Shown here in pieces: positions 44,492 through 52,997 of a stretch of DNA of 64,000 nt. Both the position numbers and the translations under genes were made by a program. The stretch comes from a virus. The notes under the pieces were generated by a model, which worked only from the letters and a program-made list of their open reading frames with translations, did no database searches and was not told the origin of the DNA. The stretch covers positions 1 to 64,000 of IMG/VR virus record IMGVR_UViG_3300031576_000021; one strand, given 5' to 3'. The stretch's first letter is position 1, and each line of letters begins with the position of its first letter.

Positions 44492-45309
44492 CCAGCGCGC
44501 TCAGTCGTCGCGGCCAGATGCCCGGCCGCGCCAGCCAAGAGCGGCTCCGCGCGGCGCCGCGTATCCGCAGCGTCGGCAGCGGCGCGCTGTCCGAGGCGTT
44601 GACCAAGGCCCTCATCCTAGAGGAGCCGGACCGGATCGCCTCGAAGCGGATGCACGCGAGCATGCTCGCGGACCTGTGCACGCGCGAGCGAGTGCTGGTG
44701 AAGCAGCACGACGTGCATCCGACCAAGGTCTACCCGGCGTCACTGCGGGTGCGCTTCGATCTTGGGACGTTCGCCCATGACGTGGTCCGCAACAGCTATC
44801 TCGCGGACCAGCTGTGGGGCGACTGGCGCTGTCTCGCCTGTGGCTGGATGGCCGAAGGCTATCGACCCAGCGCGGAGCATGGCGATCACCGCTGTACGAG
44901 CGACGTCTGGCGGTACATCGAACGCGAGGTCGAGCGCGATGGCGTGGTCGGGCATCTCGACGCCATGGAGCACGATCGCCTGCTCGGACCCGGCGTGACC
45001 GAGATCAAGACCATGGAGAGCGCCCGATTCCAGCACGGCGCGTTGCCGCTGAAGGAGCACACGATCGTGCTGCAAGTGTATCTCTGGCTGACCGGCTTCC
45101 GTTGGGGGCGGCTCCTCTACGTGAGCACGGGAATCGAGAAGGTCTCGCCGTTTAAGGACTACGTGTTCCGGTACGATTTGCGCACCGCGCGGCGCATCGC
45201 GCAGATCGCGGCCGAGGAGTCTGCTGGCGGGAAGCGGGCGTGTCGGACCGCAACCGACGCGCGGGCGCTTGCCTGTCCCGTACGGCGGCCATGCTGGGAG
45301 GGGTCATGA
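44485..45309 (+). CDS. Cas4/RecB-type PD-(D/E)xK exonuclease
   Basis: 274 residues. RVRFDLGTFAHDVVRNSY supplies the N-terminal His helix, VVGHLDAMEHDRLLGPGVTE then IKTMESARFQH supplies D, E and K, and LQVYLWLTGFRWGRLLYVS is the QxxxY helix. C119 and C122 plus later Cys (CRTATDARALACPVRRPCWE) could hold an iron-sulfur cluster as in Cas4. No CRISPR array or cas1 is present, so a role in DNA end processing for recombination is preferred. Confidence 0.75.
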   Translation: MLASALSRRGQMPGRASQERLRAAPRIRSVGSGALSEALTKALILEEPDRIASKRMHASMLADLCTRERVLVKQHDVHPTKVYPASLRVRFDLGTFAHDVVRNSYLADQLWGDWRCLACGWMAEGYRPSAEHGDHRCTSDVWRYIEREVERDGVVGHLDAMEHDRLLGPGVTEIKTMESARFQHGALPLKEHTIVLQVYLWLTGFRWGRLLYVSTGIEKVSPFKDYVFRYDLRTARRIAQIAAEESAGGKRACRTATDARALACPVRRPCWEGS

Positions 45310-45869
45310 GGCGAGTAGCTACCCGGGTGGCACGACCGGAACCTGGGATGGGCGTCGGGATCGACCTCTCGTTTGCGCGTAGCGCGATAGCATGGCGCCG
45401 CGATGGAAAGGTCGAATGCCCAGTCTTCCTGACGCAGGTCAGCGACTGTGCATCGGAGCGCGAGAAAGCGGAGCGACTCTACGAGATCACGTCGTGGGTG
45501 ACGCGCACGGTGCGTGAGATCAATCCGGCGTGGATCGCGCTGGAAAACTACGCCTACGCGGGCCCGAAGCTGGTGCCGCTCGCGGAGTTGGGTGGTGCGG
45601 TGAAGCACGAGTTGCTCCGTATCCTCGGCATGGCGGTGATTCCTGTGCCGGTCACGACGGCGCGTCTGCTCGTCTTCGGCAAAGGGAACCTGAAGAAACC
45701 GGACGTCGTAAGGCTGGCACGCGATGCCGAGCCACGACTGCGCCAGGGTGGCGACGACGAGTGCGACGCCTGGGTGGTGCTCCGCGCCGTTGAGCGTGCC
45801 TACGAAATCACCACGGCACAGGAGCCCGAGAAGCGGCTGTACGCAAGCGCCGTACGGCTCCTTGGATGA
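45306..45869 (+). CDS. RuvC-like Holliday junction resolvase
   Basis: 187 residues, ATGA overlap with the gene before. RNase-H fold catalytic residues: D20 in GIDLSFARSAIAW, E80 in WIALENYAYAG, and the D/E set at 150-154 (GGDDECDAWVVL). Resolves four-way junctions made by recombination and before packaging. Its neighbours are nucleases, recombinase and an OB-fold protein. Confidence 0.88.
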   Translation: MRRVATRVARPEPGMGVGIDLSFARSAIAWRRDGKVECPVFLTQVSDCASEREKAERLYEITSWVTRTVREINPAWIALENYAYAGPKLVPLAELGGAVKHELLRILGMAVIPVPVTTARLLVFGKGNLKKPDVVRLARDAEPRLRQGGDDECDAWVVLRAVERAYEITTAQEPEKRLYASAVRLLG

Positions 45870-46147
45870 GGGGACGGATCAACGTGCTCGTGCTAAGCGG
45901 TACGGTTGGCGACGGACCTTTTCAAAGCGAGATCCCCGACGAGACCGTGTTCCGCATGGATCAGGCCACCGACGCGCCCGCCGACCCGATCTTGAGCCTC
46001 TCAATCGTTGGGCGTGGTCCCCAAGCCGCGTACGCGCAGGAGCGGCTCAAGCGTGGCTCGCAGGTCGTGGTGCAGGGGCAGTTGATTCCATGGTATGGCG
46101 GGACGGTCGCGGTCGTAGCAGAGCGCATCAAGCTCGTAACCGGCTGA
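45866..46147 (+). CDS. OB-fold ssDNA-binding-like protein
   Basis: 93 residues, ATGA overlap. RINVLVLSGTVGDGPF opens with the SSB-type strand (N-x-x-x-L-x-G-x-V), and LSLSIVGRGPQAAYAQERLK then GSQVVVQGQLIPWYGGTVAV follow the SSB order (strand, K/R-G-x-x-V-x-V-x-G). Aromatic DNA-contact residues are few and there is no acidic tail, so it is a reduced SSB. Confidence 0.7.
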   Translation: MRGRINVLVLSGTVGDGPFQSEIPDETVFRMDQATDAPADPILSLSIVGRGPQAAYAQERLKRGSQVVVQGQLIPWYGGTVAVVAERIKLVTG

Positions 46148-46167
46148 CAAGCCGATAGGGGGGTGGC

Positions 46168-46917
46168 ATGGGCTCAGACATCGGGACGCGGTTCGGCAAG
46201 CAGATTCAGCTGGCGCTGGAGTTCTGCTCGGGGGAGAAGACGCCGAAGACGGCACGCGCCGAGATCGTCAGGCTGGTGCAAGGGCTGCGGGATGCCGGAG
46301 AGTGCTCGCGCTACTTGCAAGGCGGGATCTTCGGGCGGGTCCGCGACGGCAAGTTGTGGCTCGGCCGGGACAACGAAGATCAGACATTCGGCGAGTGGGT
46401 CGAGGAGCAGTTCGGCATCCAGCGCAAGACGGCGGCACATTACATCGTGATGTACGAGCGTGCTACGCTGCTCGGGCTGGGACCCGACAAGATCGACACG
46501 CTGGGATGGACGAAGGCCCGCGCCGTCCTGCGCATCGCCACTCGCGAGAGCCTGGATGCGTGGCTGGACCGTGCCGAGAAGAAGACACAGAAAGAGCTGG
46601 AGCACGAGGTGTCCGACGCGCGAAAGTCTCGGCGCGCGACCCCATCAGATGACGCGCCCGCACGGCTCGATGTGCTGAAGTTCATGGTCACGGCCGATGA
46701 GCGTCAGAATATCGAAGGATGCGTCGAGACGGCGTGCGACACGCTGCGGGCCGGACAATCTGGTATCGTCTTCGCTCGTGGCACAGCGCTGAACGCGATT
46801 TGCAGCGAATGGACATTGAGTCGCATGGACGCGGAGCGAAGTCTCCAGTGGTTCGTCGAGCAAGTCGAGCGACGGTTCGGGGTCGAGATCACGGTGCGTG
46901 AGCGGAAGACGGGGTGA
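46168..46917 (+). CDS. HTH DNA-binding protein, unknown role
   Basis: 249 residues after GGGGGG purine site. EDQTFGEWVEEQFGIQRKTA and AHYIVMYERATLLGLGPDKI form an HTH-like stretch of the kind in ParB/DUF3102-type plasmid and phage proteins; TLGWTKARAVLRIATRESLD follows. The C-terminal part (FMVTADERQNIEGCVETACD) is helical. May regulate or organise replication. Family call is tentative. Confidence 0.5.
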   Translation: MGSDIGTRFGKQIQLALEFCSGEKTPKTARAEIVRLVQGLRDAGECSRYLQGGIFGRVRDGKLWLGRDNEDQTFGEWVEEQFGIQRKTAAHYIVMYERATLLGLGPDKIDTLGWTKARAVLRIATRESLDAWLDRAEKKTQKELEHEVSDARKSRRATPSDDAPARLDVLKFMVTADERQNIEGCVETACDTLRAGQSGIVFARGTALNAICSEWTLSRMDAERSLQWFVEQVERRFGVEITVRERKTG

Positions 46918-46920
46918 TGC

Positions 46921-47406
46921 ATGCCGGTAGGCGACTGGAAGATTGATGTGGAGCTAGTGCTCGACCGACTGACGATCGAGCGCATCCGGACGCATCGGCA
47001 GACGGCCGTGATCGTCGACGAGAGTGTCGAGATCGCGGCCGAGACGTACGTGCGATTCATCGAATCACGCGACATGGATGCGGCCACTATCGAGTGCGCC
47101 GTGGCCTATGTGCAGCCGATCCCTGGCGTCGGCAAGATGGCGTGCGTCGCGACGAAGCATCACAAGATCCTCATGCCGTGGGAGTGCCAGTTCCTGTACG
47201 TGATCTGGGGGGCCCCGGGCCAGGCGGACCCGAGCCAGATCAACGGCTCGCACGAGCCGACCGTCGGGCAGCTTGCCGCACTCGCGTTTGGCCTTGAAGC
47301 CAAAGCGCGGTTTGAGCGGACGCACGATCTCGCCAAGGCCCTGCAACAGGGCCAGCACGTCGTCGGCGCGACACGTGTCCCGCCTGGGAACGGCCGGAGG
47401 CAGTGA
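46921..47406 (+). CDS. Phage protein, unknown
   Basis: 161 residues, four bases after the previous stop. Contains KMACVATKHHKILMPWECQF and YVIWGAPGQADPSQINGSHE, with a helical C-terminus (LAALAFGLEAKARFERTHDL). Mixed alpha/beta, no recognised family. Followed by a 160-base stretch (47407-47566) that contains weak in-frame starts for the methyltransferase. Confidence 0.5.
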   Translation: MPVGDWKIDVELVLDRLTIERIRTHRQTAVIVDESVEIAAETYVRFIESRDMDAATIECAVAYVQPIPGVGKMACVATKHHKILMPWECQFLYVIWGAPGQADPSQINGSHEPTVGQLAALAFGLEAKARFERTHDLAKALQQGQHVVGATRVPPGNGRRQ

Positions 47407-47566
47407 CGATGATCACGCCGCCGCCCGTGCGTCGGATTCGCCCCAGGCCGATGGCACGTCTGGTGGCCAGAGAGGAGCCAATAAGCAGGCTTCAGCCCGA
47501 TCGGTCTTCGACATGCCGTGCGATATCAACGCGGCAGCTACGCAAGGTGATGGAGATTCCGCGGCA

Positions 47567-48805
47567 ATGACGACGACATGGCAGAGTCGAATTGTCGAGC
47601 ACGGCGAGGTCGATCCGCGTCTGCTCATTCCGCATCCGAAGAACTGGAAGATTCACCCAGCGTTCCAGCGGGCGGTCATGGGCGATGCGCTTAGTGAAGT
47701 AGGGTGGTTGCAAACGGTTGTGGTGAATCGCCCGACGGGAAACATCATCGATGGGCACATGCGCGTGCAGCTCGCGATCGAAGGTGGAGAGCCAACAATC
47801 CCTGTCACCTACGTGGACCTGTCCGCACATGACGAAGCCAAGGCCCTGGCGCTCTTCGATCCAGTCGGCGCGCTCGCTCGCGAACACAACCCGATCATGG
47901 AGGAACTGATCAGGCAGGTGGATACGGATAGCATCAACATTCGGCGGATGCTCGATGCGTATGGACAACCAGCCCTGAAGGCGGGACAGACAGACCCCGA
48001 TGATGTCCCAACGGCCACCCGGCGCATCGTGCAGCCCGGGGACGTGTGGCAACTTGGCGAGCACCTCCTCTTGTGTGGGTCGTGTGAACAGTTGGGCTCC
48101 GTCGTCCCACCCGAGACTGCCACGCTTCTCGTGACCGATCCTCCCTATGGCGTGTCATATGGCGACAAGAATGCGTTCTTGAATGCGATTGCCCCGGGCA
48201 ATCGCATTCAAGAGCCCATCGAAGGAGACCATCAGACACCTGATGAGATGAGTGTGCTCTGGCGTGCCACGTTCGGCGCCATTCGCTGTCTGCTGGCACC
48301 TGGGGCGGCCTATTATGTCACGGGTCCGCAGGGCGGCGATCTCCTCCTCCTCCTCCTCCTCCTCCTCCTCCTCGCACTTCGCGACTCCGGCTTTCCGCTG
48401 CGGCATATGCTGGTGTGGGTCAAGAACGGGCATGTCTTGGGTCGTAGCGACTACCACTACCAGCATGAGCCGATTCTCTACGGATGGGTCGACGGAGGGG
48501 CGCATCACGCAGTCGCGGATCGTTCAGAGACGTCCACATGGTTCATTCCCAAACCGCAGGTCTCCGAGCTTCACCCGACGATGAAGCCCGTGGCCTTGTG
48601 GGCACGGGCCATCCAGAATAGCAGCGATGAGGGTGGGACGATCGTTGATCCGTTTCTCGGGAGCGGCACGGCCTTCATTGCGGCTGAGCAAACTCACCGA
48701 CGATGTGTCGGTGCCGAGATCAGTCCGGTGTACTGCGATGTGAGCATTCAGCGCTGGCAGTCATTCACCGGCCAGGTGGCGACGAGGGTAGCCCATGGCG
48801 GATGA
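47567..48805 (+). CDS. ParB-domain / N6-adenine DNA methyltransferase
   Basis: 412 residues from ATG 47567; ATG 47513 is in frame. Residues 15-75 are a ParB/sulfiredoxin-like domain (LLIPHPKNWKIHPAFQRAVM, NIIDGHMRVQLAIEGGEPTI). The methyltransferase part has motif IV TDPPYGVSY and motif I VDPFLGSGTAFIAAE, in beta-class order (IV before I). It would protect phage DNA from restriction or mark it for regulation. An 11-Leu run near residue 260 comes from a CTC repeat. Start choice is uncertain because the preceding 50 codons are also open. Confidence 0.88.
   Translation: MTTTWQSRIVEHGEVDPRLLIPHPKNWKIHPAFQRAVMGDALSEVGWLQTVVVNRPTGNIIDGHMRVQLAIEGGEPTIPVTYVDLSAHDEAKALALFDPVGALAREHNPIMEELIRQVDTDSINIRRMLDAYGQPALKAGQTDPDDVPTATRRIVQPGDVWQLGEHLLLCGSCEQLGSVVPPETATLLVTDPPYGVSYGDKNAFLNAIAPGNRIQEPIEGDHQTPDEMSVLWRATFGAIRCLLAPGAAYYVTGPQGGDLLLLLLLLLLLALRDSGFPLRHMLVWVKNGHVLGRSDYHYQHEPILYGWVDGGAHHAVADRSETSTWFIPKPQVSELHPTMKPVALWARAIQNSSDEGGTIVDPFLGSGTAFIAAEQTHRRCVGAEISPVYCDVSIQRWQSFTGQVATRVAHGG
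48177..48213 (+). repeat. 17-bp perfect inverted repeat inside the methyltransferase
   Basis: TCTTGAATGCGATTGCC pairs with its exact complement across a 3-nt loop, just after motif IV. It encodes FLNAIAPGNRIQE. Could be chance from codon choice or a functional RNA or DNA hairpin. Confidence 0.8.
48341..48373 (+). repeat. (CTC)11 microsatellite
   Basis: Eleven consecutive CTC codons encode poly-Leu. Copy changes stay in frame, so they would lengthen or shorten one helix rather than switch the gene off. Confidence 0.95.
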
Positions 48806-49376
48806 TGCAGTCCGTGCAATCCCCCGCATCCTGCCGCTCGACTGGGACCCGCAGCGTCGACCAGAGGGTGGCGGACGGCCCCCGCGTCTGACAGAGGGGG
48901 TAGCGCAGGCCCTCTACAAAGGGCTTGTCTTCGGCTTGCCGCATCCCATTGCCGCAAGTCAGGCGCACATCCATCCCGACACATTCCAGACCTGGCTGCG
49001 ACGTGGGCGAATCGAGCAGGCTGATCCCACAAGCGCCTATGGCTGTTTCTATCTCGCAATGCAGCAAGCGAAGCGCGAGTGCGAAGCGGAACTCATCGGA
49101 CGTATTCGCGTGGCCGGCATCCGGCATTGGACGGCGAACGCCTGGCTATTGGAGCGGAAATGGCCGGAGCGCTGGGGCCGGCACTTCCGTGTCGAGGCGG
49201 ATCGTGGGGGCATCACCGTGGGGCAGGTCGCTCCGCTGGGCGAGCAAGTGCGAGCGTTGCGCAAGGAGCGCGGGCAGTTCCTTTCGGTCGTCGAGCGGGC
49301 GATGGCGTTGCTGACGGACCAGCGGGCGGACGTGACGGCAGAAGGGGAGTTGACACAAGAGACGGTAACGGGGTAA
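48795..49376 (+). CDS. Small-terminase-like HTH protein
   Basis: 193 residues, overlapping the methyltransferase by 11 bases. GLPHPIAASQAHIHPDTFQT then WLRRGR is the DNA-binding HTH of phBC6A51-type terminase small subunits, and YLAMQQAKRECEAELIGRIR then WTANAWLLERKWPERWGRH is the typical central region. Binds the pac site and hands DNA to the large subunit. The large subunit is not in this window, which is unusual this close. Confidence 0.7.
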   Translation: MADDAVRAIPRILPLDWDPQRRPEGGGRPPRLTEGVAQALYKGLVFGLPHPIAASQAHIHPDTFQTWLRRGRIEQADPTSAYGCFYLAMQQAKRECEAELIGRIRVAGIRHWTANAWLLERKWPERWGRHFRVEADRGGITVGQVAPLGEQVRALRKERGQFLSVVERAMALLTDQRADVTAEGELTQETVTG

Positions 49377-49379
49377 AGT
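49350..49379 (+). promoter_or_regulatory. Sigma70-type promoter
   Basis: TTGACA (49350-49355), 18-nt spacer, TAAAGT (49374-49379). It lies at the end of the terminase-like gene and would drive 49397 with a leader of about 11 nt. Shares the TTGACACAA extension. An ATG at 49380 stops after five codons. Confidence 0.6.
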
Positions 49380-49396
49380 ATGGCCCTGGGGGCGTG

Positions 49397-49711
49397 ATGG
49401 CGAGTCGATGTCAGTATTGCCGCGGCGAGATCATCTTCGCGCGGACGAAAGCAGGGAAGGCGCTACCGATCGACCTCCATCCGTTGCCACGCGAAGCCGT
49501 CCCGCCCGCATACCGTTGGCAGATCGAGGTCCGCGGGCATGTGCGACGCGATCCCACCGGCACGCGGCCGACGGTCCTCGTGTCGCACTTCACGGTGTGT
49601 CCCGTGCGCCTGAAGCCGGAGACGCTGGCGCGTCTGTTGAGTGGCCGATGCTTGCCGAGCGGGCGAAGCGCCACGGAGGGACGGCATGGCACTGAGAACG
49701 CCCGAGCGTGA
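49397..49711 (+). CDS. Zinc-ribbon phage protein
   Basis: 104 residues. MASRCQYCRGEIIFARTKAG then KALPIDLHP and later LVSHFTVCPVR: a CxxC knuckle close to the N-terminus plus HFxxCP, a pattern of small phage proteins. A paralog with the same plan is at 52579-52938. Unknown role. Confidence 0.6.
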   Translation: MASRCQYCRGEIIFARTKAGKALPIDLHPLPREAVPPAYRWQIEVRGHVRRDPTGTRPTVLVSHFTVCPVRLKPETLARLLSGRCLPSGRSATEGRHGTENARA

Positions 49712-49922
49712 ATCGTCTGGAAGCGCGGCACTTACGAAGCGACGACGGGGCTCGATGGACTGGTGCGTCGTCGAAGGCTCCACGATGCACTGCTGCCGCT
49801 GTGGCGCACGCAAGGACCTGAGCGACTACAACGGGAAAGAGATGCACGTCTTCCTGCTGTTCCTGAAGGCGCACGAGGAGGAGCATCGGCGCTGCCGGCC
49901 CAGAGAGGCGGGTGCGGCATGA
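49686..49922 (+). CDS. Small Cys-containing protein
   Basis: 78 residues from ATG 49686; a shorter start at 49755 (MDWCVVEGSTMHCCRCGARK) covers the part that looks coding. CCRCGARKDLSDYN is a zinc knuckle and HEEEHRRC may complete it. ATGA overlap with the next gene. Unknown role. Confidence 0.5.
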   Translation: MALRTPERESSGSAALTKRRRGSMDWCVVEGSTMHCCRCGARKDLSDYNGKEMHVFLLFLKAHEEEHRRCRPREAGAA

Positions 49923-50845
49923 CACGTGGGCAGCAAATCGTTGCGGGCTTCCGCGACTACTCGGACCCCGAGTTGCAGATACAACTCGCGCAGAAGATCG
50001 ACGAGGCGCTCGCCGTCACGGCCGTGTCGGTGAGTCACTACTGCTACCTGCCCCACTGCGGCTACATCTGCCCCAAGCATCGCGTGGTGCGCCAGTACGA
50101 GACCGTGCCGACCCCGCTCTCTGCGCTGCACCTCCCGACATGCAACGTCAACGGCTGCGGCGAGGTCCTGCTGTCGCTGTGTGCGTGTGACGACAAGGAG
50201 AATCGCGCCGAGATTGATCGCCTTGGGGCTGCCAGCCGCGAGGCCACTATACGCGCCGACCGTCTGGCCGAGCTGCTCTATCTCGAATCCAATGAGCGCG
50301 TGCTGGTGATGAAACGCCTACAGAATGCGGAAGCGGCGGCCCGGTGCTATCCGGGAGGCCCGGACGAGGTAGCGGATACGATCGACTCCCGCCGCGCCAA
50401 GCTCCCCGCGGGCCATTTGCCGTGCGGAGGGTGCGGCGGTCCGCACCGTTTTGATACGACGGTGCCGAGCGCAGCATGGAACGCCGTCATTCGGGCGGCC
50501 GGGCTCTCGGACTTCCTCTGCACAACCTGCATCGTCGAGCATTTCGTCACCGCCGGCATCAGCTTCACCGCCCAGCTATGGAGTACCGAGCCGGACTTCT
50601 ACGGCGTGCCGATCGAAGTGCGTGTGCGCGGGGAAGTGGCGCAGACGGCAGCGTTGGTGTCAGAAGAGAATACTGCACTGCGGTACGAGCGGAGCCAGCT
50701 TGTCGAGGAGCGCGACCGTCTGCGCTTCGCGGTGATTCAGACGCTAGGCGACGCACATCAGCTTGGGGAAGTATCGGATCGCTCCATCAAGTACTGCTCG
50801 GACGCCATCGCGAAGAAGCCGGCCGAGCCGACGGGAGGCGCATGA
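49919..50845 (+). CDS. Cys-rich helical protein, unknown
   Basis: 308 residues. N-terminal part YCYLPHCGYICPKHRVVRQY and CNVNGCGEVLLSLCACDDKE holds eight or more Cys in a metal-binding arrangement; a middle helix (LGAASREATIRADRLAELLY); another CxxC pair set at CGGCGGPHRF and FLCTTCIVEHF. C-terminal coiled coil (EENTALRYERSQLVEERDRL). It may be a zinc-stabilised scaffold. Function unknown. Confidence 0.55.
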   Translation: MTRGQQIVAGFRDYSDPELQIQLAQKIDEALAVTAVSVSHYCYLPHCGYICPKHRVVRQYETVPTPLSALHLPTCNVNGCGEVLLSLCACDDKENRAEIDRLGAASREATIRADRLAELLYLESNERVLVMKRLQNAEAAARCYPGGPDEVADTIDSRRAKLPAGHLPCGGCGGPHRFDTTVPSAAWNAVIRAAGLSDFLCTTCIVEHFVTAGISFTAQLWSTEPDFYGVPIEVRVRGEVAQTAALVSEENTALRYERSQLVEERDRLRFAVIQTLGDAHQLGEVSDRSIKYCSDAIAKKPAEPTGGA

Positions 50846-52521
50846 TCCACCTCGGCGCCGGGTTCCCGATCAATCTCGATCGCCTCATCAGCACGCGGCT
50901 CCTCGTCCAAGCGTCGAGTGGCGGCGGTAAGTCGTGGTGCCTCCGGCGCATCCTTGAGCAGACCCATGGGCATGTGCAGCAACTCGTGATCGATCCCGAG
51001 GGTGAGTTCGCGTCGCTCCGTGAGCGCTTCGACTATGTGCTGGCGTCCCCGAAGGGCGGCGACACGGCAGCGGACCCACGGACGGCCGCGTTGTTGGCCG
51101 AGCGGCTCCTTGAGCTGCGCGTCTCGGCGATCCTCGATCTCTACGACATGATGCCACGGGATCGCCCGGTCTTCGTACAGCGGTTCCTCGTGGCCATCAT
51201 CGAAGCCGACCGGAAGCTCTGGCACCCGGCACTCATCCTCCTCGACGAAGCACATGTGTTCGCGCCCGAGAAGGGTGACGCGGTGAGCGCCGACGCCGTC
51301 GCCGCGCTCATGTCCCGTGGGCGCAAGCGCGGATTCTGCGGCGGGCTCGCCACCCAACGGCTCTCGTCGCTCTCGAAGGACGCCGCCGCGCAGTGCCAGA
51401 ACGTGCTGATCGGCCGTACGACACTGGACACGGACATGAAGCGCGCGGCCTATTCCCTCGGCTTCACGGGCAAGCACAATGCGCAGCAGCTTCGTGACCT
51501 GGACGACGGGGAGTTCTTCGCCTACGGGCCCGCGCTCTCGCGCGCTGTGACGAAGGTGCGGGTAGGGCCCGTGCTGACGACGCACCCGAAGGCAGGCGGG
51601 AAGCAGGCGTTCAAGCCGCCGCCGCCGACCGCGCAAGTCAAGGCGCTCCTCCCCCAGCTCGCCGACCTCCCCGCCGAGGCCGAGGCCCGCGAGAAATCGG
51701 TAGCCGATCTGAAGGCCGAGCTAGCGCAGGCACGGCGGGAGATAGCCGCGGCCAAGCGGGCGCAGCCGACGCAACCCGTAGCGAAGGCCGAGCGGGTCGA
51801 GGTGCCCGTGGTGCTGCCTGCCGCCGTGAAGGCGCTCACGGCGGCCTGCGCCCAGCTCGAACGTGCCGCTGCGAAGCTCGCGCAGCACGGCGAAACCATA
51901 CGTGAGGATGGGCAGCGGGCGATGAGCGAAGGGAGCGCGATTCGCGTGGCTTTGATGAAAGCCACCCCGGCGCCGTCCCGCGCAGGTACGCCGCCGCCAG
52001 CTGTGCGAGTGGTGCCCCCTGCGCGACAACATGCCGTATCGCCCGGCAACGGAGACGCGCGCCTCGGTGGCGGCGAGCGTATCGTCCTCGTGGCTGTTGC
52101 GCAGTACACGCCCTCCAATGGAGGCGCCACCCGTGAGCAGGTGAGCGTCCTCACCGGCTACAAGCGATCGACGCGGGACGCCTATCTGAAACGGCTCGGT
52201 ACTCGTGGCTTCGTCGAGGTCGGCATCGATCGGGTGCTCGCCACCGACTCCGGGTTTGCCGTGCTCGGCAACGACTACACGCCACTCCCGATCGGCAATG
52301 CCCTGCGCGCCTACTGGCTGGCCCGGCTGCCCGAAGGCGAGCGGCGGTGCCTCGAAGCGCTGCCAGACCACCCGGTGGCCATTGAGCGCGAGGCCGTCGG
52401 CGACGTGACCGGGTACAAGCGCAGTACGCGCGATGCGTACCTCGGCCGGCTCGCGGCACGGCGACTCGTGGAGCCGGTTGGGCGCGGGCAGGTACGCGCC
52501 TGCGCGGAGCTGTTCGGATGA
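50842..52521 (+). CDS. HerA-like ATPase with tandem winged helices
   Basis: 559 residues, ATGA overlap. Residues 1-240 form a HerA/FtsK-type DUF87 domain: Walker A ASSGGGKS (24-31), Walker B LILLDEAHVFAP (about 132-143), FCGGLATQRLSSL as sensor and Arg region. These motors pump DNA or process ends with a nuclease. A coiled-coil/linker follows (AEAREKSVADLKAELAQARR), then two winged-helix units at 430-560 that share the identical block TGYKRSTRDAYL. The Cas4-like nuclease at 44485 could be its partner. Confidence 0.8.
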   Translation: MIHLGAGFPINLDRLISTRLLVQASSGGGKSWCLRRILEQTHGHVQQLVIDPEGEFASLRERFDYVLASPKGGDTAADPRTAALLAERLLELRVSAILDLYDMMPRDRPVFVQRFLVAIIEADRKLWHPALILLDEAHVFAPEKGDAVSADAVAALMSRGRKRGFCGGLATQRLSSLSKDAAAQCQNVLIGRTTLDTDMKRAAYSLGFTGKHNAQQLRDLDDGEFFAYGPALSRAVTKVRVGPVLTTHPKAGGKQAFKPPPPTAQVKALLPQLADLPAEAEAREKSVADLKAELAQARREIAAAKRAQPTQPVAKAERVEVPVVLPAAVKALTAACAQLERAAAKLAQHGETIREDGQRAMSEGSAIRVALMKATPAPSRAGTPPPAVRVVPPARQHAVSPGNGDARLGGGERIVLVAVAQYTPSNGGATREQVSVLTGYKRSTRDAYLKRLGTRGFVEVGIDRVLATDSGFAVLGNDYTPLPIGNALRAYWLARLPEGERRCLEALPDHPVAIEREAVGDVTGYKRSTRDAYLGRLAARRLVEPVGRGQVRACAELFG

Positions 52522-52578
52522 GCGTGGGGTGGAGCATCCGCGGCGTCCGTGGTAGAGCGACCAGTGGAGGGGATGCGG

Positions 52579-52938
52579 ATGGCGGATGGACGGGAGGGCG
52601 CAAGCAATGACCGGGTACGGGGTCCATGTCGCTACTGCCCGGCACAAATCATCTGGGGGTTCCACAAGCCGACGCGGCGGATGCTACTGTTCGACCAGGA
52701 ACTGTTCTGGCGCCGCGAGGTGCAGCCACGACGGCGGTGGTACCTCCTGCCCGATGCGCGTGGCTTCCGGGCGTACCTGGAGCACGAGGTGCCGGCCGGG
52801 AGCGACGTCAACCTCGATCGGGTCTATGTCGTCCACTTCGCGACCTGTCCCGGCCGCCGGCAGCAAAGCACTGAGCACCTGGAAGATGCCGTGCTGGCCC
52901 GCTACGAGGAGTATCGTCGGATGATGGTGACTCCATGA
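52579..52938 (+). CDS. Zinc-ribbon phage protein, second copy
   Basis: 119 residues from ATG 52579, eight bases after GGAGG; ATGs at 52549 and 52573 are in frame. CRYCPAQIIWGFHKPTRRML and VYVVHFATCPGRR match the plan of 49397-49711 (CxYC, II-W/F, HFxxCP). ATGA overlap with the next small gene. Unknown role. Confidence 0.6.
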   Translation: MADGREGASNDRVRGPCRYCPAQIIWGFHKPTRRMLLFDQELFWRREVQPRRRWYLLPDARGFRAYLEHEVPAGSDVNLDRVYVVHFATCPGRRQQSTEHLEDAVLARYEEYRRMMVTP

Positions 52939-52997
52939 GCGTGATCCTGTGCGTGGCGGTAGTGACGGCTGCGGCCGTGTGGTGGGCAGCGCGATGA
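52935..52997 (+). CDS. 20-residue hydrophobic peptide
   Basis: MSVILCVAVVTAAAVWWAAR, a single membrane-like helix, in ATGA overlap on both sides. The coupling is the main support. Function unknown. Confidence 0.4.
   Translation: MSVILCVAVVTAAAVWWAAR

Noticed and set aside
44485-45309. Cas4-like nuclease as evidence of a CRISPR system
   Set aside because: No repeat array or cas1/cas2 in the window; phage Cas4-like nucleases are common in recombination operons.
52518-52610. 30-codon frame after the HerA-like gene
   Set aside because: Gly/Arg-rich, overlaps the better-supported zinc-ribbon gene; only an ATGA overlap supports it.
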